Origin: Thiohalocapsa sp. PB-PSB1
Lineage (GTDB): Bacteria > Pseudomonadota > Gammaproteobacteria > Chromatiales > Chromatiaceae
Assembly: GCA_016745215.1 (NCBI GenBank)
Contig: CP050890.1
Span: 6,138,001 to 6,202,000, forward strand
Direction: 5' to 3'
Length of the DNA stretch: 64,000 nucleotides
Shown here: positions 55,168-62,700 of the stretch, piece after piece
How the letters are laid out: every line of letters starts with the position of its first letter
How positions within the stretch are numbered: the stretch's first letter is position 1
Translations under genes and position numbers: made by a program
Notes under the pieces: model-generated
Seen by the model: only the letters and a program-made list of their open reading frames with translations
The model's database searches: none
Told to the model about the DNA's origin: nothing

Positions 55168-56401
55168 CCATTTAGCTTGCTCATATAGCTCGACTCTCCC
55201 AGGAAGGTAAGACTCCTTTTCCTCCGTACTTGCTTCAAGCAGCTAATTGGGGCGCGAACAGGCCGCGTGCAGCACGAATGCCACGTAAGTATTTCGTCTG
55301 TCGCCGAGCACACAAACTGGTCATTGCTTCTGGCGCACCGATCGCGGTACCGAATGCATCGAGAAGCCGGTCGGCGTGGCTGAGGAAGCGTTCGCTGTCG
55401 ATGTTCAGCCGATCAAGGATGCGTGGATGCTGCCCCGCAATATGACCGCGCTTGTCCGAGCGCAACGCCCGGCCCGTCCAGTCGACCAGTTCCAGGTAGT
55501 CCTCGAACGCGAAGGGCACCGCCCAAGGCGTCCGGGCGGTCGCGTCGAACGGCATCAGCGGGATTTTCGGCAAGGCCTGTGTCTCTTCCTCTGAGCGCAA
55601 GGTTTCGCCCTCCAGCGCGGGAGGAGACAGGCTGACCGGCGGGCTCTCTGTTGCGGTGATCTCGGAATCAACCTTGTCCGGCACCGCTTCGATGCGCTCT
55701 TGAATGGAGCTGTAGTCCGAGTCCTCCAGCGTCTCGGCGATCCCGGCGCGCACCGGATTGAGATCGACATAGGCCATCGCCGCCAGCAGTGCCTGCTCAT
55801 CCAGCAACGCCTGGCTCTTGAAGCGACCTTCCCAGAAGCGGCCCTTCACGCCGTCCTCGGCATTCGCCTGCCGGGCAATGTGCTCGTTCAGCGTGCGCAT
55901 GAACCAGGACAGGTCGTGCAGCCGCGCCCGGTAGGTCTCGGCCAGCTCTTCCACCTTGGCGATCTCCGCGTCGCACATCTCGGCGCGCGCCTCGGACAGG
56001 TAACGCGTCACCAACAGCGGGCCTGTGAACAGCTTTGTCCAGCGTTGCAGCACCTCCTCGACCGACCAATCCAGGGCCCGCTGCTGGTCGATGCGGACAA
56101 CAACGTGATAGTGGTTGCTCATGACGGCATAGGCGGCTACGTCGATGGCGAAGATCGCGGCGAGCTGCATGATGCGCTCGGCGATCCACCCGCGACGGTG
56201 ATCGTAGTTGTTGCCGGAGAAGTGGTCCTCGCCACAGAGGAAGGCGCGCCGCACGCAGCGACTGACGCAGTGATACCAGGGGGTGTCTTCAAGAGAGACG
56301 AGCGTTGCGCGGGGGCTGGTCATGGCGAGATTCCAGATGTTGAGTGGTTAAGGAAAGCCTAGCTCAGGTATGGAAGGAAAGTCAAGCTAAGTGGGTGTCC
56401 T
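55168..56401. mobile_element. REP-type (Y1/IS200-like) element copy 3
   Basis: About 1234 bases, nearly identical to copy 2 with a handful of substitutions. The right end is complete (CAAGCTAAGTGGGTGTCCT to 56401). The left end begins at CCATTTAGCTTGC; the first seven bases of the terminus (AGGACAC) are missing where the IS4 terminal repeat begins. A TAGTCATCTCC/TTACTACC array follows on the right. Confidence 0.85.
55235..56323 (-). CDS. REP-associated tyrosine transposase (Y1_Tnp family), second intact copy
   Basis: 362 residues, differing from the copy at 11375-12463 by only a few residues (for example QRWTKLF for KRWTQLF and EITATES for EIAATES). The HUH motif SNHYHVVV, GRFWEGRF and YVDLNPVRAG are present. 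The gene is open and could supply transposase for all copies, although the left terminus of this element is damaged. Confidence 0.9.
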   Translation of the reverse strand: MTSPRATLVSLEDTPWYHCVSRCVRRAFLCGEDHFSGNNYDHRRGWIAERIMQLAAIFAIDVAAYAVMSNHYHVVVRIDQQRALDWSVEEVLQRWTKLFTGPLLVTRYLSEARAEMCDAEIAKVEELAETYRARLHDLSWFMRTLNEHIARQANAEDGVKGRFWEGRFKSQALLDEQALLAAMAYVDLNPVRAGIAETLEDSDYSSIQERIEAVPDKVDSEITATESPPVSLSPPALEGETLRSEEETQALPKIPLMPFDATARTPWAVPFAFEDYLELVDWTGRALRSDKRGHIAGQHPRILDRLNIDSERFLSHADRLLDAFGTAIGAPEAMTSLCARRQTKYLRGIRAARGLFAPQLAA

Positions 56402-56515
56402 ATAGTCATCTCCTATAGTCATCTCTATTACTACCCTTTATAGTCATATAGTCAAGCTAAGTGGGAGTCAAGCTAAGTGGGTGTCCTATTACTACCATTA
56501 CTACCCTTTACTACC
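56402..56515. repeat. Short amplified repeat array right of REP-type element copy 3
   Basis: Units TATAGTCATCTCC and TATTACTACC with two further element ends (CAAGCTAAGTGGGAG and CAAGCTAAGTGGGTGTCCT). The TTACTACC unit is the complement of GGTAGTAA, i.e. the end of the neighbouring lipase reading frame, so host coding sequence has been copied along with element ends. Confidence 0.82.
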
Positions 56516-58338
56516 GAAAAAACCCCATCGGATTCGAAGGTGACGCCAAACGTGAACGGCTCTATCGATGACGGTACCATTCCCGTCCTAAGATCGACAA
56601 CCTGAAAGCGAAACTGACTGATTCCGCCGACTCCAAAATCAAATGTTTGCAACTCTTGGAAAGCGCCAGCTCTTGTCCAAACGTCGTTTGCGAATGTTTC
56701 AAGGTTGAATAGGGCGTCAATATCAAGCAAAAGTGGAAATGTTATCGTCCGAAAGAAGGGACTTCCTTGTGCTGCCGAAAACTCATATAGATCAAGATCT
56801 TCGGGGTCGATGAAGAGATAATCCCCTGCTACGACTGTAAGGTTCGTAATAGGCAGAATCCAACCATTGACTAAGTTTAACCCACCCGAAAGATACGTAA
56901 CATTCTCTCCCGAAGCGATGCTGTCTAGGGTAGGCCCGAAAGAGAGACTGATCTCCGCGTCACCGTTATCAAGAGAGAAAATGCGCTCAACTACGGTGCC
57001 GATCTCGTGCATGGCTTTCATCGTCCCGAACGGAACTGTATCCACCTGCCATTGCGGAATCGGAGGCTCTAGCGTTGTTGGCTCGACAACATGATCTCCC
57101 ACCCCGGATACTAAGTCTCCATACACTCTATAGTGAACAATAGTTCCTGCGCCGCCCGGGGTCGTCACTTCAGTCAACGGACTTAGATAATCACTAAGGA
57201 AGGGCGTCGCGGAAGCGGCCCCAGGTGCGTTGAAAACGGTCGCGTCCAAGCCGCTGCTATCTGCGATTAGCTCCGCGATTGCGCCACCAAGAGAATGTCC
57301 CGTAAGGGTGATGCGCGAGAATGGATTCTCGCGACTCAGCGTGAGAAGCGTCGCGGCGGCTGCCGACACGTAACTCTCAAACACATCGGTAGGTTCGCCA
57401 GAGCTGCTGATAAATGTCGGGTTCGCGCCCATCCAATCGTCGAGGTCGTTCGAGCCCGCAATGGCGATTACCAGATTGTCACCAGTAGTATCGCGGAAGG
57501 CGCGGGCGCAGAAACCTTGCGTTTCGCAGTTTCCGCTCAAGAGATGCTGCTCTTCCCAACCCGCGAGGCCGATCTTCCCAGAGTAGGCGGCTTCGGCTAG
57601 CATGGCAAGTTCAAGAGTAGACGGTCGAGCAGCTAAGCCCGTTGTGACTACAAGCTTGGGTCGCAGCGAAGGATCATCGGAGAAATCAGAGCTGTAAAAC
57701 TCAGTCCACCGATTGGAAGTACTGACAGGACGAAGCTGAATTCCGTAGTTCGGCACCGTTTGATCCTTCCAAGAATTATAAAGTGCCGTAATGCCAATGC
57801 TGTACCATTCCCCCGTTGACGGTGCCGGAAGAGACCCAGAAGCGATAGGCACAGCGGCAGGACGGTCAGCCCACCACAAACGCTCGTTGTCCCGACCAGT
57901 TCCCTGTGTGCGTCAGTCCCAGGGTTCGGTAATCCTGTCTAGGTACATAGCCGTCGGTATGGTTGACCAGTTGGGATTGTAGTTACTACGCGTGGCAAAC
58001 AAGTCGATACGCGCTTCCTCGACTTGACCAGGTAGTCCGGTAAGGTCAAATTGCAGTAACGCGTGGTAATAGTCGCCCCAGCCTCCGATACGTAGCCAAT
58101 TATCGTCTCGTCCGCCACCGGGGTATTGTCCACCTGGCGCGTATGAGTAAACGCTAGTTGTCCAAATGTCCTGCGACGAGTCCGGACCCGGCTGATACTC
58201 AAAAACCCCTGCCGTTCCAGTTAGGGGATAGCAGCTGGTGTATGCTGGGATGAAGACGAGCAGAAACGATCTGGCGAGGGAAAGCCATAGCAAACCTATA
58301 GGGCTGTTTTTCGGGAACAAGTTATGGTTGCTTGACAT
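56473..58338 (-). pseudogene. Class 3 lipase with DNRLRE-type N-terminal domain, interrupted by one stop codon
   Basis: One continuous frame of 622 codons broken by a single TGA at 57913-57915. Upstream part: signal-like hydrophobic N-terminus and a DNRLRE/CBM96-type beta domain (YHALLQFDLTGLPGQVEEARIDLF, LDRITEPWD). After the stop the same domain goes on (RTQGTGRDNERLWWADRPAA) and the alpha/beta-hydrolase lipase domain follows with nucleophile motif TLTGHSLGGAIAELIAD. The expected residue at the stop is Trp (TGG to TGA). The last ~11 codons (KGSNGSNRTPT) come from the repeat array and element end, so the true C-terminus and any attC site are lost. A recoded TGA is not supported by anything else in the window. 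Confidence 0.82.
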
Positions 58339-58526
58339 TATTGCTAGACCGCTTTGTACCGATCAGGCTTGCCGACCGGACTGGTTACTTCACCCAGCGC
58401 GAACCATTGAAGAAACAGCCGCAATTGTTTGCAGAGCCTTGGTAAGGATCACTCAAGCCCTCTCTACATGACCGTCGCATAAGACAGGCATTCGAAGAAT
58501 TACGCGACGCGGATGGACGCCGACGT
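58339..58526. other. Spacer upstream of the lipase pseudogene
   Basis: No gene recognised. The IS element inserted at 58527 splits what would have been a ~240-base leader between the nearest attC-like site (59858) and the lipase start. Confidence 0.5.
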
Positions 58527-59804
58527 CAGGGCAAACGCATCTAAAAATATTTAGAAAACAATGTGTTATGATGGCGAAAATTGAAGATCATATGATTTAA
58601 TAGAGGGTTATTAAAATGGGAATGATCAGACCTATAAATGAAGAGGAAAAAGATACGACAATCGCCGGTCATTTTTCCGATCTGAACGACCCCCGTATCG
58701 ACAGGACAAAAAGGCATAAGCTGGCTGATATCATAACGATAGCGATTTGTTCGACGTTATGTATGGGAGAGAGCTGGGATGCGATGGAGGAGTTTGGTCA
58801 AACCCATGAACAGTGGTTACGGAAGTTTTTGGAATTGCCCAATGGGATTCCCTCGCATGACACGTTCAATCGTGTATTTGCCCGTATTGACCCCGATCAA
58901 TTCCGAACCTGTTTCATCTCCTGGGTGAAGTCGATAGAGCCGAAGTTTGATGGGGATATTATACCGATCGATGGGAAAACGGTGCGCAGATCGCATGATA
59001 GAGCTAATGGAAATAAGGCAATTCACATGGTGAGTGCGTGGGCTTGTCACTCATCGCTCGTATTGGGTCAACTCAAGACCGAAGAAAAATCAAATGAAAT
59101 TACAGCGATACCGAAATTGTTGGATTTACTGGAGATCAAAGGCTGTGTAGTCAGTATCGACGCGATGGGATGCCAAAAGAAGATTGCGGAGAAAATTGTT
59201 GAAAAACAAGCAGATTGGGTATTTTCATTGAAAGGCAACCAGAGCACTTTTCATCAAGATGTCATCGCTTGGTTCGAATCGGTCGATCTCGACCAATGCT
59301 GCCGGGATGCGAGTGTTTTTCTTGAAACGAAAGAGAAAAACCATGGTCGCCTGGAGACGCGTCGGTATTATTATTTCACTGATCATTCCTTAGGGCATTA
59401 CGCCGAACAATGGAAAGGTTTCCGGGGTATCGGGATGGTAGAGTCGATTCGAGATGATGGAAAAAAAGTAACCACGGACCGGCGCTATTTCATTGCCAGC
59501 CTGTCAGGCGATGTTAAACGATTTGCCCAAGCGGTTCGCTCTCATTGGGGAATTGAGAATTCACTGCATTGGGTTCTGGATGTGTCCTTTTCCGAAGATG
59601 CCAATCGAACGCGAAAAGGTCATGCACCTGAAAACTATTCCATCCTACGGCACATTGCACTCAATATTCTCAGGAAAGATACGACCTCAAAGAAAAGCAT
59701 TAAATTAAAGCGACTCCGTGCCGGCTGGGATACAGATTATCTTGAGCAGTTACTAGATGTCCTACAGGCGGCCTAAAATGGGAAATTTAGATGCGTTTGC
59801 CCTG
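58527..59804. mobile_element. ISAs1-family insertion sequence, complete
   Basis: Inverted ends CAGGGCAAACGCATCTAAA and its complement enclose 1278 bases. The ten bases ACGCCGACGT are duplicated exactly on both sides (58517-58526 and 59805-59814), so the insertion is recent. It carries one intact transposase gene. Its GC content is much lower than that of the surroundings. Confidence 0.95.
58616..59776 (+). CDS. ISAs1-family transposase
   Basis: 386 residues, full length for the family. N-terminal ISAs1-associated domain (FSDLNDPRIDRTKRHKLADI) and DDE catalytic core with acids in PIDGKTVRRS, SIDAMGCQKKIAE and SHWGIENSLHWVLDVSFSEDA. The start follows a GAGG sequence ten bases upstream. Confidence 0.95.
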   Translation: MGMIRPINEEEKDTTIAGHFSDLNDPRIDRTKRHKLADIITIAICSTLCMGESWDAMEEFGQTHEQWLRKFLELPNGIPSHDTFNRVFARIDPDQFRTCFISWVKSIEPKFDGDIIPIDGKTVRRSHDRANGNKAIHMVSAWACHSSLVLGQLKTEEKSNEITAIPKLLDLLEIKGCVVSIDAMGCQKKIAEKIVEKQADWVFSLKGNQSTFHQDVIAWFESVDLDQCCRDASVFLETKEKNHGRLETRRYYYFTDHSLGHYAEQWKGFRGIGMVESIRDDGKKVTTDRRYFIASLSGDVKRFAQAVRSHWGIENSLHWVLDVSFSEDANRTRKGHAPENYSILRHIALNILRKDTTSKKSIKLKRLRAGWDTDYLEQLLDVLQAA

Positions 59805-59857
59805 ACGCCGACGTGAGCTAGGGCTTCTTGGCTGAGGCTGTTTCTGTGTCACCGCTG

Positions 59858-59950
59858 GCCCAACGTCAAGGCTGGCCCGCTGCCCGTTGCTGCGCCTGTA
59901 GCGAAGCGACAGCGCAGCAACGGGCGGTCGGGCCGAGCCGCTCGTTAGCT
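59858..59950 (-). other. attC-like recombination site (PIN cassette)
   Basis: 93 bases. R'' AGCTAAC overlaps the antitoxin stop, R' GTTGGGC ends the site. The inner arms CCGCCCGTTGCTGCGC and GCGCAGCAACGGGC pair with loop TGTCGCTTCGCTACAG. Very similar to the site at 60639-60730. Confidence 0.85.
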
Positions 59951-60124
59951 TCCGGTTTTTTTCAATTCTGGCAACGGTTTGGGTTTACCCGACAAAATTC
60001 GATCCTTGTGTTTCTCTTCCAATTTTCGGTAATCTGCTGCGATCTCTGATATGTCAAAATTAAATCTTTCAGCATGTGCCAATCGCCCCTTGCGGATTTC
60101 TTCAACTATTGGGTCGGCCTTCAT
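59945..60124 (-). CDS. Small antitoxin-like protein paired with PIN toxin
   Basis: 59 residues (MKADPIVEEIRKGRLAHAER start, charged, helical, basic C-terminus KPLPELKKTG). Short charged proteins starting MKxDPIVEE are found next to PIN-domain toxins and are taken as their antitoxins. Its ATG overlaps the PIN stop (ATGA), and its own stop lies in the attC-like site, so both genes form a single two-gene cassette. The toxin-first order is reversed relative to most vapBC pairs. Confidence 0.7.
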   Translation of the reverse strand: MKADPIVEEIRKGRLAHAERFNFDISEIAADYRKLEEKHKDRILSGKPKPLPELKKTGS

Positions 60125-60600
60125 TGTGTGAAACCTCCGAGTTCTTCAGGGGAACAAATGGTTGGGCAAGCGCACCCCGCCGATTCAATTGCCATTTGTA
60201 TCCGCCATCGCATTTCAGCATTGTTGATGTGACGAAAATTCCAGGTAACAAGATAGTCGATACCGTGGGCCGAGGCTATGGAAATATGGAATGCATCTTC
60301 GATGCTGTGTTGCGGTATAAGCTTCTTATCCAAGAGCAACCTTGCAAGTTCTTCCGCCTTTTCGTTTAACGCCAAGACTGGTAGATTTGATATAGCATCA
60401 AGGCGGAGACGCGCAGCTCCTAAATCCCCGCGTGATGCTTCTTCGAGAACCAAAACAGACACACGCAGATCATAGCGGTTATGGGCATCAAGCCACCATT
60501 CTTGGGTTATGGTTTGCATCGCTGCTGCCACAAGATCCCTGCCTGGCCTCGAAGTCAGGTGGCTTATTACCGACGTTTCTACATAGACGCTGGCGGTCAT
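60121..60600 (-). CDS. PIN-domain toxin (VapC-like)
   Basis: 159 residues. The PIN fold is suggested by the N-terminal strand MTASVYVETSVISHL (acidic residue in YVETS), the middle Glu in VLVLEEASRGD and the C-terminal acidic pair in SIEDAFHISIASAHGIDYLVTWNFRH. PIN toxins are metal-dependent RNases. It is followed by an overlapping small gene likely to be the antitoxin. Cassette context: attC-like sites on both sides. Confidence 0.85.
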   Translation of the reverse strand: MTASVYVETSVISHLTSRPGRDLVAAAMQTITQEWWLDAHNRYDLRVSVLVLEEASRGDLGAARLRLDAISNLPVLALNEKAEELARLLLDKKLIPQHSIEDAFHISIASAHGIDYLVTWNFRHINNAEMRWRIQMAIESAGCACPTICSPEELGGFTQ

Positions 60601-60638
60601 TGGGTATGATTACTGGCTTCAATGTGTGCGTTGACCGA

Positions 60639-60730
60639 AGCCAACGTCAAGCCTGGCCCGCCGCCCGTTGCCGCGCCGGAGCGTAGCGACGGCGCGGCAA
60701 CGGGCGGTCGGGCCGAGGCGCTAGTTGGGC
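60639..60730 (-). other. attC-like recombination site
   Basis: 92 bases. R'' GCCCAAC and R' GTTGGCT with inner arms CCGCCCGTTGCCGCGCC and GGCGCGGCAACGGGCGG. Belongs to a cassette (60731-60997) that has no complete gene. Confidence 0.85.
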
Positions 60731-60776
60731 GATTTGTTTGCCTGGCGAATTAATCGTGGTCTGTCCCCATTTTGTC

Positions 60777-60970
60777 GCAGGGAGTCGGGCAAATGCGCGC
60801 GCAGGATGTCGGCGACTTCGAACGTCGGTCTCTGCTTGGAGCCGGAGTGCGTGTGTCCCGCTCTGTGATGGGGAGTTGGAGAGGAAAGGAATGGCGATGC
60901 CATTGCGTGTGCTTATTCTTTTTCTTGTTTATTGTTTATTTCAGCGCCGGTGCTGCTTTGTCTCGGGTGT
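60777..60970. mobile_element. IS91-type element end fragment
   Basis: About 190 bases almost identical to 63820-64000, i.e. the first ~42 codons of the IS91 transposase (start MASPFLSSPTPHHRAGH) plus the upstream end. After the codons for PDSL it joins foreign sequence with the phrase AAATGGGGACAGACCACG. It fills most of the space between two attC-like sites. A 60-residue frame can be read but is only a transposase remnant. Confidence 0.85.
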
Positions 60971-60997
60971 GGTCTCTTCCAACGCGATAGCGTTTTA

Positions 60998-61086
60998 ATC
61001 TAACGTTCAGCACAGCCCGCGCCAAACTGCGGCCACGCGCGAAGCGCCGGCCGCAGTTTGGCGTCGGGCTTGTGCGCTTGTTGGGC
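60998..61086 (-). other. attC-like recombination site (hicBA cassette)
   Basis: 89 bases. R'' GCCCAAC (8 bases after the hicA stop) and R' GTTAGAT fit the RYYYAAC/GTTRRRY consensus. Inner arms GCCAAACTGCGGCC and GGCCGCAGTTTGGC are perfect complements around a short spacer. Confidence 0.9.
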
Positions 61087-61094
61087 GATTTGTC

Positions 61095-61313
61095 TCATTC
61101 AAAGTCGGAGCGGCTCAGTCCTGACTGGCGGATTATTGACAACAACGTTCCTGTGCGAATTTCTTTATGGTCAGGAACCAGAACCGTGATCGTGGTTTCC
61201 GGAAGGTGCTTCTGCATTACAATATGGCTTCCACGTTGGCGCACTTTCTCGAAACCGTGATTCTCAAGGATCCCGCAGATTTCCTTGCCCGAGAAGACCC
61301 TCAGCTTAACCAA
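61095..61313 (-). CDS. hicA: HicA-type toxin
   Basis: 72 residues. A small dsRBD-like mRNA interferase with the catalytic His in FEKVRQRGSHIVMQK, and the usual second half (VLVPDHKEIRTGTLLSIIRQSGLSRSDF). It overlaps the end of hicB by eight bases. The two genes plus the attC-like site form a cassette; toxin-antitoxin pairs are thought to stabilise cassette arrays. Confidence 0.92.
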   Translation of the reverse strand: MVKLRVFSGKEICGILENHGFEKVRQRGSHIVMQKHLPETTITVLVPDHKEIRTGTLLSIIRQSGLSRSDFE

Positions 61314-61527
61314 CTGCGACCTCTAATTGGGTTATATATACTTCTTTGTGCAATCGTGTGTCGATTTCTTGTTCTGACGCTGCTTCGAAAAACAGTTCTA
61401 AAGCCTCTCTTAGGTTTTCTCTCGCCTCAGCGATCGAATTTCCTTGGCTGGCCACATCTATTTCTGGGCACAAAGCGACATAGCCGTCATCTTCCTTTTT
61501 TATTATCGCTGTTAGCTGTCTGTTCAT
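61306..61527 (-). CDS. hicB: HicB-type antitoxin
   Basis: 73 residues from the ATG at 61527 (MNRQLTAIIKKEDDGYVALCPEIDVASQG), with the RNase-H-like fold signature SIAEARENLREALELFFE. An upstream frame of 12 codons runs into the attC-like core and is not used. No C-terminal DNA-binding domain, so it is the short HicB form. Confidence 0.9.
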   Translation of the reverse strand: MNRQLTAIIKKEDDGYVALCPEIDVASQGNSIAEARENLREALELFFEAASEQEIDTRLHKEVYITQLEVAVG

Positions 61528-61557
61528 GTGTTGCTTCTCTGGAGTTCGTGTTTCTTC

Positions 61558-61646
61558 GCCCAACAGGCAACGGTCAGGTCATGTATTTTGCGTCTAGACA
61601 AAACGGCGCAAAAAGCAAGACCTGACCCCATCTTCTTGTTGGTCGC
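61558..61646 (-). other. attC-like recombination site containing a GGTCAGGTC palindrome
   Basis: R'' ACCAAC (imperfect) and R' GTTGGGC. Inside lies an inverted repeat with arms GGTCAGGTCTTGCTTTTTGCG and CGCAAAATACATGACCTGACC, which is a dispersed palindrome seen in other genomes next to RAYT-type transposases. The palindrome overlaps or replaces the central part of the attC site. Confidence 0.6.
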
Positions 61647-61822
61647 ATGATTAGCCAAACTACTCCGTAGGCCAAGAGAGCACCTGGAAGTGCTGCAACT
61701 ATGAACTCACCAATGAAAACTTGCGGATACTGAGTCAATAACTCGAATCCGGCAGGAGGTTGGGCGGTTGCAGGCTCAGCCCCTCTGAGTATGGCGAGTT
61801 CAGCGTCGCTTAAAGTTGGCAT
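61574..61822 (-). CDS. Small membrane protein of unknown function (C-terminus runs into palindrome)
   Basis: 82 residues with one clear hydrophobic segment (VFIGEFIVAALPGALLAYGVVWLIM). No family recognised. The last ~16 residues (GQVLLFAPFCLDAKYMT) are translated from the GGTCAGGTC palindrome, so the original C-terminus probably ended around RPTRR. A short upstream frame on the same strand (about 61815-61975, containing ALDGEEFVIPKDVVRYF) has no ATG and may be the remains of a phage-type gene. Confidence 0.6.
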   Translation of the reverse strand: MPTLSDAELAILRGAEPATAQPPAGFELLTQYPQVFIGEFIVAALPGALLAYGVVWLIMRPTRRWGQVLLFAPFCLDAKYMT

Positions 61823-61979
61823 CAGGGTTACGCTCCTTCTCAGTTCGATTGTTCAGGAATTTCGTGTGGAAGTACCGCACCACGTCCTTGGGAATGACGA
61901 ACTCCTCGCCGTCCAGCGCAGCAGGCTGGCGCCCGTCGACAAGTCTGTTACTTGAGGCTGATCCCCTTTGCTCTGTGTG

Positions 61980-62195
61980 TCAGCCGATAACACTCGTGAT
62001 GGCTGTTACGACCGCTGCGACTAGCGCACCGATCACCGCGCTCACAATCGCGATGCGCATGTTGTCCCGCCGCGTGATCTTGAACTTCAATAGATCGATC
62101 TCTCGCTGATAGTGTTCCCGTGCTTCGGGGTCGCCGAAACCGCCGCCGTCCATTGAGGCGATGAGGTCGTCCAACTCGTCATTCAGTTTACTCAA
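61980..62195 (-). CDS. Small protein with C-terminal membrane helix, unknown function
   Basis: 71 residues, TTG start with GGAGG seven bases upstream. The N-terminal half is acidic and helical (MSKLNDELDDLIASM), the middle is charged (YQREIDLLKFKITRRDN) and the last ~23 residues form one membrane segment (IAIVSAVIGALVAAVVTAI). The layout resembles small coiled-coil membrane-tail proteins. It is a cassette gene between two attC-like sites. Confidence 0.7.
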   Translation of the reverse strand: MSKLNDELDDLIASMDGGGFGDPEAREHYQREIDLLKFKITRRDNMRIAIVSAVIGALVAAVVTAITSVIG

Positions 62196-62334
62196 CAGAA
62201 GACCTCCAAGCCTTTTTGATCATTAGCCCTAAGCTCTCCGCCACTGGCATGGATTGCGCAGCGCAGCAGGCCGGTGATTTGTCGAATTTCCGGAAAGCGT
62301 GCGAGCCGCCTCTGCTCGGCTCGGTTTCTTGGTA

Positions 62335-62441
62335 GCCCAACGTTTAGTTAACCTGCCGAGCCCGCGCCGGTCGGGCCGCGAGCGCGAAGCGCCGCGGTGC
62401 CCGACCGGCGCGGGCTCGGCAGGTTCAACGCCCTGTTAGAT
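62335..62441 (-). other. attC-like recombination site
   Basis: 107 bases. R'' ATCTAAC and R' GTTGGGC match the consensus. Inner arms AACCTGCCGAGCCCGCGCCG and its complement pair over 20 bases or more. The rightmost site in the array. Confidence 0.9.
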
Positions 62442-62700
62442 TAAAACATTTTTTTGGTTCGCTTCAGTGTCCGTCTCAGCGAACCGCTATGTGGATTCTA
62501 CAACAGTCAAGCCCTGGGTGGGGCCTGGAAACTCCCGCTGATGTTGGCGCAGTTGCACGAGCAAGGCTCCGTTGCGCGCGCTCGGTCCCGCGGGCGCAGC
62601 GATTTCGCATGGAGCACAACGGTTTTTCGCTCACCGCGGTCGCGTCGCAACATAGCAGCACTGTCCCGAGCCGATGCGGATCGAGTGGAGGAGATGTTCA
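62442..62700. other. Spacer between the last attC-like site and the IS91 transposase
   Basis: Probably holds the 3' end (oriIS side) of the IS91-type element. Small frames on the minus strand have no recognisable product. Confidence 0.45.
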
